Of a stretch of 64,000 bases of DNA, positions 34,814 through 44,033 are shown in pieces. Numbering within the stretch: position 1 is the first letter of the stretch; the number at the start of each line of letters is the position of its first letter. The position numbers were made by a program, and so were the translations under genes. The notes under the pieces were generated by a model. It was not told where the DNA came from. It made no database searches and was given only the letters and a program-made list of their open reading frames with translations. Source of the DNA: Pseudomonas marginalis (GTDB taxonomy: Bacteria; Pseudomonadota; Gammaproteobacteria; Pseudomonadales; Pseudomonadaceae); the NCBI RefSeq assembly GCF_900105325.1, contig NZ_FNSU01000003.1, forward strand, positions 2,108,001-2,172,000. Reading direction: 5' to 3'.

Positions 34814-35689
34814 TCAATGGCCTCCCGTGCGTCGACTACGTCGCGACGACAGATAGTCGATCAGCAGATTCACGCCGATGGTCAGCGTGCCGATGGCCAG
34901 CGCCGGAAGGATGATGGCCAGCGCGCCCTGGTTGAGGCCGCCGATGTTTTCCCGCACCAGCGAGCCGAGGTCGGCGTCCGGCGGTTGCACGCCCAGGCCA
35001 AGAAAACTCATGCCGCTGAGCAACAGCACGATGTAGCCGAAACGCAGGCCCAGGTCGGTCAATACCGGGTTGAGCATGTTCGGCAGGATCTCCACGCACG
35101 CCACGTAAAGCCGGCGCTCGCCACGGGTACGCGCGACCTGCACGTACTCCAGGGCTTCAATGTTGACCGCCATGCTGCGGGCGACGCGGAAGGAGCCGGG
35201 GATATAACTGATCACGGCCGTACAGATCAGCAACGTCACCGATGAGCCAAAGGCCGAGACCATGATCAACGCAAGCATTTTGCTCGGGATCGAGATGAAG
35301 GCGTCCATGATGCGGCTGATGATTTCGTCCAGCCACTTGGGCGAGACCACCGACAACAGCGCACACCCGGTGCCGAAGGTGCTGGCCAGTAACGCTGCCA
35401 CCAGCGCCAGCCCGACAGTAAAGCGCGCGCCCACCAGCACCCGGCTGAGCATGTCGCGGCCCAGGTAATCGGTGCCGAATGGATGCGCGAGGCTGAAGCC
35501 TTCGAAGATGTTATCGGACACCACCTCCCCCACCGGGTGAGGTGCCAGCCACGGGCCGAGCAGCGCCACCAGCAGCCAGGCGACGCACACCACGCCGCCC
35601 AGCAGCCCCAGCCACGACGGGCCGCTGGACACCTTGGCGAGTGCCAGGGCGGAGGAGACAGGCTTGGATTTCGCAATGAGGTTGTTCAT
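34814..35689 (-). CDS. ABC transporter permease, DppC-type
   Basis: A 291-residue permease with about six helices. It starts MNNLIAKSKPVSSALALAK, has an N-terminal membrane helix after SGPSWLG, the periplasmic segment with HPFGTDYLGRDMLSR (a DppC/OppC hallmark) and the cytoplasmic EAA loop region around MAVNIEALEYVQVARTRG. Its start overlaps the other permease stop by four bases. Confidence 0.88.
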   Translation of the reverse strand: MNNLIAKSKPVSSALALAKVSSGPSWLGLLGGVVCVAWLLVALLGPWLAPHPVGEVVSDNIFEGFSLAHPFGTDYLGRDMLSRVLVGARFTVGLALVAALLASTFGTGCALLSVVSPKWLDEIISRIMDAFISIPSKMLALIMVSAFGSSVTLLICTAVISYIPGSFRVARSMAVNIEALEYVQVARTRGERRLYVACVEILPNMLNPVLTDLGLRFGYIVLLLSGMSFLGLGVQPPDADLGSLVRENIGGLNQGALAIILPALAIGTLTIGVNLLIDYLSSRRSRRTGGH

Positions 35690-36642
35690 TGGTTTCTCAG
35701 CCTCGGATTGGACAGGATCGCGCACAGGTCGGCGAGCAGCACCAGGCCCAGGTAGGCCGCGCAGAACAACATGGTGCACGCCTGCACCAGCGCCATGTCG
35801 CGGTTGGTCACGGCATCGACCATCAAGCTGGCAATGCCGGGGTAGTTGAAAATGGTTTCGACAATCACCACCCCGCCCAACAGGTACGACAGGCTCAGGG
35901 CAATGGCGTTGGCAATCGGCCCGATCGCATTGGGCAAGGCATGGCGCAGCACGATGCGGATCGGGCTGACGCCTTTGAGGCGGGCCATTTCCACATAGGG
36001 GCTGTCGAGCTGGTCGATCACGGCGGCGCGGGTCATGCGCGCCATTTGCGCGACGATCACGCAGCACAGCGTCATCACCGGCAAGGCATAGGTGCGCAGA
36101 AATTGCAGCGGTGAGCTGATGTCGCTGGCATAGGAGAGGGCCGACAACCAACCGAGGTTGACCGCAAAAATCAGCACCGCCAGGGTCGCCACCAGGAATT
36201 CCGGCACCGCGACCATCGCCAGGGTGATGAAGCTCAGGCAACTGTCGATGCGCCCGCCCCGGCCCATCGCCGAGCCGATGCCGAGCACCAGTGCCACCGG
36301 CACCGAGACCAGCGCCGTGGCGCCCGCCAGCATCAGGGTGTTGGGCACCCGCCCCGCCATCAGCTCACCGACCGGCATGGCGTTGGAGACCGATACGCCC
36401 ATGTCGCCAGTGAGCAGGCTCATCAACCAGTGCAGGTACCGCAACACACCGGGCTGGTCCAACCCCAGTTTCAGGCGCAGGGCCGCCACCTGTTCAGGGG
36501 TCGCGAACTGGCCCAGGGATTGTTGCGCCGCGTCCCCCGGCAGTACCGCCGTGATCGCGAACACGACCATGGACACGATCAACAAGGTCAAGGCCCCGGC
36601 GCCGAAGCGCCGGCCGATCAACCACAGTGTATTGCTATTCAT
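35686..36642 (-). CDS. ABC transporter permease, DppB-type
   Basis: A 318-residue permease, start MNSNTLWLIGRRFGAGAL. The DppB/OppB signature is present: N-terminal helix, VVFAITAVLPGDAAQQSLG, GLDQPGVLRYLHWLMSLLTGDMG, and the EAA motif region YVEMARLKGVSPIRIVLRHALPNAIGP. About six helices. The frame up to 36855 is an antisense-like extension with atypical composition. It pairs with the DppC-type permease. Confidence 0.88.
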   Translation of the reverse strand: MNSNTLWLIGRRFGAGALTLLIVSMVVFAITAVLPGDAAQQSLGQFATPEQVAALRLKLGLDQPGVLRYLHWLMSLLTGDMGVSVSNAMPVGELMAGRVPNTLMLAGATALVSVPVALVLGIGSAMGRGGRIDSCLSFITLAMVAVPEFLVATLAVLIFAVNLGWLSALSYASDISSPLQFLRTYALPVMTLCCVIVAQMARMTRAAVIDQLDSPYVEMARLKGVSPIRIVLRHALPNAIGPIANAIALSLSYLLGGVVIVETIFNYPGIASLMVDAVTNRDMALVQACTMLFCAAYLGLVLLADLCAILSNPRLRNQ

Positions 36643-36655
36643 CCCACCACCCTCC

Positions 36656-38293
36656 TCAAGCGTCCAACCACACCTGCTCGGCAAACATGTAGCCCATGAA
36701 ACCGCCCAGTGGGTTGCTGTCGTAGCCTTTGATGCGCTGGTCGACGCCGTCGATATTGCTGATGAACACCGGCACGCCGATGCCGCAGTGGTCGTGCACC
36801 AGGACCTGCATGTCGCCATACATCTTGGCGCGCTTGGCGTCGTCGGTTTCGCCACGGGCCAGCATCAGCAACTGGTCGAACTGCTCGTTCTGCCAGCCGG
36901 ACTCGTTCCACGGCGCCTTGGACTGGAAGAACTGCGAAAACATCACGTCGGCATTCGGCCGCGGGTTGATGTTGCCGAAGCTCAGCGGGTGCTTCATCCA
37001 GTGGTTGGACCAGTAGCCGTCGCTCGGCAGGCGGTTCACGTCGAGCTTGAGCCCGGCCTGCTTGGCCGACTGCTGCAACAGCACGGCGATGTCCACCGAA
37101 CCGGTGGCGGCAGGCGAGGCCATCACGGGCATGGTGATGCTTTCCATGCCGGCTTTCTTCAGCAGGAACCTGGCTTTTTCCGGATCGTAGACCGTCTGCG
37201 GCAAGTCGGTGTTGAAGTAGCGCGAACCCGGCGCAATCGGGTGGTCGTTGCCCACCACCGCAAAGCCACGGAATACGGCGGACTTGACCTGTTCACGGTC
37301 GAGCAGCAGCTTCATGGCCTGGGTGAATTCCGGGCTTTTGCCGGGCAGTTGGTCCTGGCGAATGATCAAGTCAGTGTAGTTGCCCGACGGCGCGTCGACC
37401 ACGCGGTGCTTGGCGCTGGCCTTGATGCGCGTGGTGGAGCGCGGGTTGACCTCGTTGATCATGTGCACGTCGCCCGACAGCAGTGCATTGACCCGCGATG
37501 GCTCGTCGGCAATCGCGATGAACTCGATCTCGTCGAGGTACGGCAGGCCCGGTTTCCAGTAGTTCTTGTTGCGCACCGCAATCGAACGCACGCCGGGCTT
37601 GAACTCGCCCACGGTGAACGGTCCTGTGCCGATGCCTTTGCTGAAGTCGCTGGTGCCCTCGGGGACGATCAACAGGTGTGACACCGCGAGGATCGACGGC
37701 AACTCGGCGTTGGCCGCGCTGAGGCGGATCTGCACTTCGTTCGGCCCGCTGGCCTTGATCTCGGCGAACTGCTCCATCAGCGGCATGACCTTGGAACCGG
37801 TCAGCGGGTCTTTGTGGCGGTTCAGGGAGAACACCACGTCGGCGGCGGTCAGGGCCTTGCCGTTGTGGAAGGTCACGTCCTTGCGCAGGGTGATGGTCCA
37901 GACGGTGGCGTCGGTGTTGTCGATGCGCTCGGCCAGTTCCAGTTGCGGCACCAGGTGCTTATCGAAGCGGGTCAAACCGTTGTAGAACATGTAGTGGCGC
38001 ACATAGTCGGTGGACAGCGCGCCCTTGGCCGGGTCGAGGGTATCGGCGGTGGAGCTGGACATGCCGGCCACGCGGATCTTGCCGCCTGGCTTGCCTTTGC
38101 CGGCCACGGCGGCCTCGTCGGCGAACAGCTTGCCGGCGGCGCCGAACAGGCTGCCGGCACCGGCGGCGGCGACACCGGCCACGCCCAGCATTTGCAGGGC
38201 GTTGCGGCGCGACATGCCACGGTTGAGACGTTCGAACACCCGCAGGCTGTCCTGGCCGGAGATGAGTTCGGGGGTGTTTTTGTTGTCAGTCAT
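36656..38293 (-). CDS. Periplasmic substrate-binding protein, dipeptide/opine family, Tat-exported
   Basis: A 545-residue SBP_bac_5 protein. The N-terminus MTDNKNTPELISGQDSLRVF is followed by a twin-arginine motif SRRNALQML (Arg29-Arg30) and a hydrophobic stretch (VAGVAAAGAGSLFG), so it probably leaves by the Tat pathway. The binding domain has TLRKDVTFHNGKALTAADVVFSL, the family hallmark, and PNADVMFSQFFQ. It delivers peptides, opines or similar to the DppBC/DF-like transporter. An uninterrupted frame continues upstream to 39040 through the DAO gene region, but that is antisense-like coding. Confidence 0.88.
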   Translation of the reverse strand: MTDNKNTPELISGQDSLRVFERLNRGMSRRNALQMLGVAGVAAAGAGSLFGAAGKLFADEAAVAGKGKPGGKIRVAGMSSSTADTLDPAKGALSTDYVRHYMFYNGLTRFDKHLVPQLELAERIDNTDATVWTITLRKDVTFHNGKALTAADVVFSLNRHKDPLTGSKVMPLMEQFAEIKASGPNEVQIRLSAANAELPSILAVSHLLIVPEGTSDFSKGIGTGPFTVGEFKPGVRSIAVRNKNYWKPGLPYLDEIEFIAIADEPSRVNALLSGDVHMINEVNPRSTTRIKASAKHRVVDAPSGNYTDLIIRQDQLPGKSPEFTQAMKLLLDREQVKSAVFRGFAVVGNDHPIAPGSRYFNTDLPQTVYDPEKARFLLKKAGMESITMPVMASPAATGSVDIAVLLQQSAKQAGLKLDVNRLPSDGYWSNHWMKHPLSFGNINPRPNADVMFSQFFQSKAPWNESGWQNEQFDQLLMLARGETDDAKRAKMYGDMQVLVHDHCGIGVPVFISNIDGVDQRIKGYDSNPLGGFMGYMFAEQVWLDA

Positions 38294-38388
38294 AGCAAGG
38301 CTACCTGTCGATAATCGGAAGAATCGAGTGCTCACGGATGTCCGGAGCGTCCTGGAAACACAAACGACGGTGACGCAACAACGGCAAC

Positions 38389-39663
38389 TCAGTGCAAATA
38401 GTCCTGGAAGCGGTAGTAAGCCCCCACGAACGGCAGGAACCACGGCTTGCCGAAATGCCCGGGAATCGCCGGCCATTCCAGTTCGCGCCAGGGGTTGGCG
38501 GCGGTATTGCCGGCCATGACATCGGCCATCACCTGGCCCATATGCACCGACATCTGCACGCCATGGCCGCTGTAGCCCATGGAGTGGAACACGCCGCCAT
38601 GCTGGCCGGCGCGGGGCAGGCGGTCGGACGTCATGTCCACCAGGCCGCCCCAGCAGTAGTCGATCTTCACGTGCGCCAACTGCGGGAACATGTTCAGCAT
38701 CGCCGCTTGCAGTACCTTGCCGCTCTTGGCGTCGGAGACGCTGTCGGACATGGCAAACCGCGCACGCCCGCCAAACAGCAGGCGGTTGTCCGGGGTCAGG
38801 CGAAAGTAGTTGCCGATCATGCGGCTGGTCACATAGGCGCGATGTTGCGGCAGCAACTGGTCGATCAGCGTCTGGGGCAAGACTTCGGTGGCAATGACAA
38901 AACTGCCCACCGGCACAATCCTGCGGCGGTACCAACCCAGGTCGCCATGCTGGCAGGCACCGGTGGCCAGCAGGACTTGCCCGGCGTGCAGTGAACCCTT
39001 GGCGGTGTTGACCTGGTAGCCGCCGGCCTGGGCCTTCCAATCCTTGACGGGGGTGTGCTCGTAGATCATCGCACCACGCCGCGCCGCCGCTTCGGCCAAG
39101 CCGACCCCGAAGCGGCCGACATGCATCTGCACGCCGTTGCGCTGCAGCAGGCCGCCATGAAACTGCGCCGAATGGACTTCAGCACGGGTCTGTTCGGCAC
39201 TGAGCAGCTCGACCTCGGCATCCACCTCCTGGCGGATCAGCTCGCAGGTGCGGGCCAGGCCTTCGTAGTGCATCGGCTTGGCCGCCAGCTTGAGCTTGCC
39301 GTTGCGCACCAGGTCGCAGGCAATGCCTTCCTGCTCGACCAGTGACACCACCGTCTGCACGGCACTTTCATAGGCCTGGTAATAGGCGCGTGCCTTGGCG
39401 GCACCGAGGCTGGCGTGCAGCCCGGCGTAATCCTGGGCCACCCCGGTGTTGCACTGCCCACCGTTGCGCCCCGAGGCCTCGCCGATCACCCGCCCGGCGT
39501 CGAGCACCACCACACTGGCGCCCTTGAGCGCCAACGCCCGTGCTGCCGCCAGGCCGGTGAACCCAGCGCCGACCACAGCCACATCGACCTGCTTGGGCAA
39601 GCCGCCCAGCCGGGCACCGGTAAACGCCGGTGCGGTGTCGAGCCAATAGGATTCACTGCCCAT
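38389..39663 (-). CDS. FAD-dependent amine/amino-acid oxidoreductase (PuuB/DAO family)
   Basis: A 424-residue DAO-fold flavoprotein. FAD motif VDVAVVGAGFTGLAAARALALKG and GEASGRNGGQCNTG, both characteristic of gamma-glutamylputrescine oxidases and related amine oxidases, are near the start; GVFHSMGYSGHGVQMSVHMGQ is the C-terminal FAD motif. It likely oxidises a secondary amine or gamma-glutamyl-type amine, giving an aldehyde. It lies 95 bp upstream of the binding-protein gene and 23 bp after the HAD gene. Confidence 0.82.
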   Translation of the reverse strand: MGSESYWLDTAPAFTGARLGGLPKQVDVAVVGAGFTGLAAARALALKGASVVVLDAGRVIGEASGRNGGQCNTGVAQDYAGLHASLGAAKARAYYQAYESAVQTVVSLVEQEGIACDLVRNGKLKLAAKPMHYEGLARTCELIRQEVDAEVELLSAEQTRAEVHSAQFHGGLLQRNGVQMHVGRFGVGLAEAAARRGAMIYEHTPVKDWKAQAGGYQVNTAKGSLHAGQVLLATGACQHGDLGWYRRRIVPVGSFVIATEVLPQTLIDQLLPQHRAYVTSRMIGNYFRLTPDNRLLFGGRARFAMSDSVSDAKSGKVLQAAMLNMFPQLAHVKIDYCWGGLVDMTSDRLPRAGQHGGVFHSMGYSGHGVQMSVHMGQVMADVMAGNTAANPWRELEWPAIPGHFGKPWFLPFVGAYYRFQDYLH

Positions 39664-39686
39664 GTCTTGCCCTCAGAGGTGTGCGG

Positions 39687-40355
39687 TTACAGACCGACCA
39701 GCGCCGGCAGCCCACCGATATCGGTGATCTGCTGGTAACCGTAGAACGCGTTGCCCGGCACTTCGTGGCCACGGGCAACGAAGGCTTTGTTTTTGATCTT
39801 CATGTCATGGGCCGGCATCAGGTCGTAACGGAAGCTGGACGACACATGCAAGATGTCTTCCGGGCCGCAGCCGAGGTTGTCGAGCATGAATTCAAACGCG
39901 GCCAGGCGCGGCTTGTAGGCCTGGGCCTGCTCGGCGGTGAACACCTTGTGGAACGGCGCGCCGAGCTTGTCGACGTTGGACATGATCTGGCTGTCGCTGG
40001 CATTGGAGAAGATCACCAGGGGAATCTTGTCGGCAATTTTCGACAGCCCGGCCGGCACGTCTGCATGGGGGCCCCAGGTCGGCACGGCGTCGTAATACAG
40101 CTGGCCTTCCTCGCGATAGTCGATACCCCAGCGTTTGCAGGTACGGGCCAGGGCGGTCTTGAGGATTTCATCGTAGGGGCGCCAGTCGCCCATGACCTGG
40201 TCGAGGCGGTAGGCCGAGAAATCCTTGACGAACTGGTCCATCTGCTCGGGCTTGATGCGATCGGCAAACAGCTCGCGGGTCATGGTGCCCATATGGAAGT
40301 TGGTCAGCGTACCGTAGCAGTCGAACGTAATGAATTTGGGACGAAGAAAGCTCAT
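39687..40355 (-). CDS. Haloacid dehalogenase type II-like HAD hydrolase
   Basis: A 222-residue HAD protein starting MSFLRPKFITFDCYGTLTNF. Motif I is FITFDCYGTL (nucleophile Asp), motif II is VIFSNASDS, motif III includes KPRLAAFEFML and the motif IV area is HVSSSFRYDLMPAHD. It is in the type II haloacid dehalogenase/phosphatase group; halogenated substrates are not proven. It appears to be the first gene of the minus-strand run to 26337. Confidence 0.82.
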   Translation of the reverse strand: MSFLRPKFITFDCYGTLTNFHMGTMTRELFADRIKPEQMDQFVKDFSAYRLDQVMGDWRPYDEILKTALARTCKRWGIDYREEGQLYYDAVPTWGPHADVPAGLSKIADKIPLVIFSNASDSQIMSNVDKLGAPFHKVFTAEQAQAYKPRLAAFEFMLDNLGCGPEDILHVSSSFRYDLMPAHDMKIKNKAFVARGHEVPGNAFYGYQQITDIGGLPALVGL

Positions 40356-40641
40356 TGAGTGCGGTCCTGGAGTTCGTTGAGTGTGACAAGCGTTCGCTGC
40401 CCTGGCGGCGCGTCGGCCTCGTTGCAGCACAGGTTCATTACACCACTGTGAAATCAGCATATGCCGTCTAAAACGACCTGCGCTCAATACAAACCACCGT
40501 TTTGGTGGCCGGGCTCAGCAGACTTTGCGGTGCGCGCCAGGCTTGGGCAGGGCCAGTGTTTGTGCGCTTTTAGGGGGCTTTTGGGGGTGCAGAGGCTTAA
40601 GCACGGGGGTGGGGGCGGCAGAAAGTGTGGCGGGTTGAACG

Positions 40642-41127
40642 GTGGGAGGGAGCTTGGTTCCGTGGCGGCCTTCGGGCCGACCATGTCGTTGGCTTTGAGC
40701 GCGTACATATCCGTTGCTGCGGTCACGGCCGCTATGGGTTCCGCCCTTACGGCGGGTCACTTTGGAAAAGCCCCAAAGTAACCAAAGGGCTCTTGCCCCA
40801 CCACTCGGTACCTCGCCTAGGCTCGGTATGCCCGAACGCAGGCTTTGGAGCGTGGGTAACCCGGCAGGACGCCGGGTTAGCCGCGCTGGGCCATGGATGG
40901 CCCATCGCGGCGGCCCACGCTCCAAAGCCGGAGTGAGGGCACACCGAGCCTAGGCGAGGTGCCGAGTGTTGGGGCGAAGACCTTTTGGTTACTTTTGGGT
41001 CTTTCCAAAAGTGACCCGCTGTAAGAGCGGAACCATAGGTGGCCGTGACCGCAGCAACGGATATGTACTCCACCCCAAAAAAAGCGGTCGGCCCAAAGGC
41101 CGCCACGGAACCAAGCGCCCTCGCCAC
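40642..41127. repeat. 486-bp palindromic island with long terminal inverted repeats (modules E and F)
   Basis: The 27-bp arms GGTTCCGTGGCGGCCTTCGG then GCCGACC (40656-40682) and its inverse (41086-41112) match except for one base, and imperfect matching continues outwards to about 40642 and 41127. Inside lie modules E (40704-40797, reversed) and F (40975-41068) as inverted copies and a central palindromic cassette (GCTTTGGAGCGTGGG ... CCCACGCTCCAAAGC) nearly identical to that at 26091-26175. No ORF of a transposase is inside. It separates two divergent genes. 40356-40641 shows no further feature. Confidence 0.85.
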
Positions 41128-41142
41128 AGACCGCTGAAAAAA

Positions 41143-41162
41143 ATTGTGCAGATACTTATGCC
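41143..41162 (+). repeat. GATACC-type motif
   Basis: ATTGTGCAGATACTTATGCC matches the outer arm of the nested repeat at 15150-15379 and the motif at 48520-48540. The following stretch to 41464 shows no convincing gene; it contains TCGTCGCACCGCCC, also found at about 48473 next to a REPIN. Confidence 0.5.
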
Positions 41163-41464
41163 CCCGATGGCAGCAGCTCAGCTACAGATGCATCCACTGA
41201 CACTGCCTCATCGGGGGCAAGTCGAACCGTCGCACCGCCCCTCCCACATTTTTAACCGTGTACCCCCGCCCTACTCCAGTTGGCTCCAACGCCAACCCCA
41301 TGGCATTTGCTGCTGCCCCCCAACCGCAATTAAGTAGTAACTGTGGTCTCGCCCCACACACCACGAGGAATCTACCGAATATTCCCGCCCCCCTTGCCAG
41401 CCCTCAACCCAGGTGGGATACAAGCACCCTGACGCCACAATTAACAACGCTCCGGAGGCTCGCC

Positions 41465-42316
41465 ATGTCCGCCCTGCCACACCCCACTTATCTCTACCGC
41501 CCAATGACCGCAGCCGACCTCCCGGCCGCCCACGATTTGTCGGTGCAACTCAAATGGCCTCACCGCCTGGAAGACTGGGCAATGTTGCAACGGGTCAGCG
41601 ACGGCTTCGTGGTCATGGATGGCGAGCGGCTGATCGGCAGCGCGTTCACCTGCCCCCAGGGCGACTACGCCACCATCGGCCTGGTGATCGTCAGCAATGA
41701 CTACCAGGGCCAGGGCATCGGCCGGCGCTTGATGGAGAAGGCCATTGCCGCCTGCGATACGCGCACGCCGGTCCTCAACGCCACCCTCGCCGGCGCGCCG
41801 TTGTATGCCAGCCAGGGGTTCGTCGAGTTCGGCCGGGTGCAGCAACACCAGGGCCAGGCGTTGGTGCCCGCCCTGCCGACGCTTGCCGACGGCGAAACCT
41901 GCCGGGCGCTTAACGCCGATGACCACGCCAGCCTGCTCGCGCTGGCCAAGGCCGCCAGCGGTATGGACCGCCGTGAAGTGCTGCGTGACCTGCAGGTGGA
42001 GCACGCCGTGGGTATCGAACGCGACGGCCGCCTACGCGGCTTCGCCCTGCTGCGGCCGTTTGGGCGTGGGCGTTGCATCGGCCCGGTGGTGGCGGAAAAT
42101 ATCGAGCAGGCCAAGTACCTGATCGCCACCTTGCTGGCCCAGGTGCCGGACACCTTTGTGCGCATCGACATTCCCGTCGCCTGTGGCCTCAGCGACTGGC
42201 TCGAACAGGCCGGCCTGAAGAACATCGACACCGTCGCGCAAATGGCCCTGGGTACGCCGCCCCAGGCCAGCCAAGGCGTACACCCCTTTGCCCTGATCAC
42301 CCAGGCGATCGGCTGA
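41465..42316 (+). CDS. GNAT-family N-acetyltransferase, tandem domains
   Basis: A 283-residue protein starting MSALPHPTYLYRPMTAADLP. The first GNAT fold is clear: GLVIVSNDYQGQGIGRRLMEKAI carries the acetyl-CoA loop (Q-G-x-G-I-G). The second half (from about residue 130; LLALAKAASGMDRREVLRDL) resembles the C-terminal domain of tandem GNATs of this type, ending with a second CoA-binding-like segment (GLSDWLEQAG). GGAGG lies 8 bp before the ATG. Substrate unknown. It starts 22 bp ahead of the cupin gene and the two are probably cotranscribed. Confidence 0.82.
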   Translation: MSALPHPTYLYRPMTAADLPAAHDLSVQLKWPHRLEDWAMLQRVSDGFVVMDGERLIGSAFTCPQGDYATIGLVIVSNDYQGQGIGRRLMEKAIAACDTRTPVLNATLAGAPLYASQGFVEFGRVQQHQGQALVPALPTLADGETCRALNADDHASLLALAKAASGMDRREVLRDLQVEHAVGIERDGRLRGFALLRPFGRGRCIGPVVAENIEQAKYLIATLLAQVPDTFVRIDIPVACGLSDWLEQAGLKNIDTVAQMALGTPPQASQGVHPFALITQAIG

Positions 42317-42338
42317 CTTTTCTCCCGGAGCACTCCCC

Positions 42339-43052
42339 ATGTCATCTCCCCGTATCCTGTTGTTGGCACGCGCCGACGGCAGCCGCGTTGCCACGTCTTT
42401 CAACAAGGCCGCCTTGAGCGCGCCGGACCCGTTCGGCGACAGCCGCCAACTTGCCTGGATGGGCGACGATGGCGTGTCCGCAGGCTTGGTGTCCTTCAGC
42501 GGCGAAGCGGTGATCGAAGATTTCCCTCACAGCGAAACGCTGGTGGTACATGCAGGCCATGTCGTGCTCAGTGCCGCGGAACAGACCTTGGAATTGGACG
42601 TCGGCGCCAGCGCCGTAATCGGCTTCGGCACACGCCTCACGGTGCAGGCCAGTGCAGGCAGCGAATGGGCGTTCTGCGCGGTCGACCAGGCCGATGCCCC
42701 GGTATGCCCCGGCCTGACCCTGCTCGACCCGCACACCCTGCTCAACCCCTCCGCCGCGCCGGAACCCCAGATACTGATCGGCCCCACCCCGCAGTGCCGC
42801 GCATTCAACCTGTTCGACGATGCCGTGACCGAGCTGCGCGTCGGCATCTGGGACTCGACGCCCTACGCCCGCCACGGCCGCCCGCACAAATTGCACGAAC
42901 TGATGCACCTGCTCGAAGGCCGCGTCACCCTGCAGGGCAACGAAGGTGGCGAAGTCACGGTGAATACCGGCGATACCGTGTTCGTGGCCAAAGGCGCGCC
43001 CTGCGCCTGGACCAGTACGGTGTACGTGCGCAAGGTCTACGCGGTGAAGTGA
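42339..43052 (+). CDS. Cupin-domain protein (two cupin modules)
   Basis: A 237-residue protein with two beta-barrel units: residues about 40-105 (AVIEDFPHSETLVVHAGHVVLSA) and residues about 160-235, with RPHKLHELMHLLEGRVTLQGNEGG holding the His/Glu metal ligands and a final VFVAKGAPCAWTST. The tandem DUF861/cupin_3 layout is common in amino-acid and ureide catabolism. It follows a GNAT gene. Function unknown. Confidence 0.75.
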   Translation: MSSPRILLLARADGSRVATSFNKAALSAPDPFGDSRQLAWMGDDGVSAGLVSFSGEAVIEDFPHSETLVVHAGHVVLSAAEQTLELDVGASAVIGFGTRLTVQASAGSEWAFCAVDQADAPVCPGLTLLDPHTLLNPSAAPEPQILIGPTPQCRAFNLFDDAVTELRVGIWDSTPYARHGRPHKLHELMHLLEGRVTLQGNEGGEVTVNTGDTVFVAKGAPCAWTSTVYVRKVYAVK

Positions 43053-43053
43053 C

Positions 43054-43938
43054 TCAGGCCTTCAACGCCTCTTCCAGAAACGTCACCAACGCCTGTACGC
43101 GCGGGCTGCGCAGTTTGCGCGACGGCACCAGCAGCAGCACCGGTGCGCTGTCAAAGCTCCAGTCCGCCAACACACGTACCAGGCTGCCGCTGGCCACGGC
43201 GTCACTCACGTCCCACTGCGAACGCAGCACCAGCCCCAAGCCTTGCTCGGCCCAACGCCGGGCAACGCTGCCATCGTTGCTCAACAACGCAGGTTCCACG
43301 CGCAGGGTCTTGCGGCTCTGGCCTTTGCGCAGGTGCCACAGGGTCACGTCCTCATCATTTTCGCGAATGCAGATGCAGCGATGGGACGCCAGCTCATCCG
43401 GCGCAGACGGCACGCCGTGGGCGTGCAGGTAGGCCGGGCTGGCGCACAACCAGCGCTCGTTTGGTGTCAGTGGCCGCGCGGTCCACAGGCTGTCATTCAG
43501 ATGGCCGATGTGAATCACCGCATCGCTGTCATGGCGATCGGGCCAGGGCGTCTCGCGCAAATCCAGCTGCAAACACAGCTGCGGGTGCAGTTTGGCAAAC
43601 CGCGCCAACAGCGGTGCGATGCGCTGGCGGCCATAGCCAAACGGCGCCGCCACCCTCAAGGTGCCCACCAGGGTTTCATCCTGATGCCGGAACGACTCCG
43701 GCAGCGCCTCAAGCTGTTCCAGCAACAGCGCGCTCTCCCGCGAAAACCGCTCGCCATCCGCCGTCAGGCTGAGGCGCCGCGCATCGCGATTGGCCAGGCT
43801 CAGCCCGAGCAGCGTCTCCAACTTGCGCAGGCGCATGGACAACGCCGGCGGCGACACATTCAGGGTGCGGGCGGCGGCGCTCAGCGACTCCGAGCGGGCC
43901 AGGGTCACGGCAAGGCGAAGGTCTTCGATGGAAATCAT
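43054..43938 (-). CDS. LysR-family regulator divergent from the D-threonine aldolase-like operon
   Basis: A 294-residue LysR protein: HTH at residues about 5-35 (RLAVTLARSESLSAAARTLNVSPPALSMRL in outline) and a LysR substrate-binding domain. It is read away from the DSD1-type gene (start 44034) with a 95-bp shared region and is the likely regulator of the downstream genes. Confidence 0.88.
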   Translation of the reverse strand: MISIEDLRLAVTLARSESLSAAARTLNVSPPALSMRLRKLETLLGLSLANRDARRLSLTADGERFSRESALLLEQLEALPESFRHQDETLVGTLRVAAPFGYGRQRIAPLLARFAKLHPQLCLQLDLRETPWPDRHDSDAVIHIGHLNDSLWTARPLTPNERWLCASPAYLHAHGVPSAPDELASHRCICIRENDEDVTLWHLRKGQSRKTLRVEPALLSNDGSVARRWAEQGLGLVLRSQWDVSDAVASGSLVRVLADWSFDSAPVLLLVPSRKLRSPRVQALVTFLEEALKA

Positions 43939-44033
43939 TCAATTTTACTTAATGATTGATGAGCGCTGATTGAACCACACGTTAACAACAGCTGAGTAGA
44001 GTGCAGCCTGTCTCCCGCCACACGAGTTCCGCC

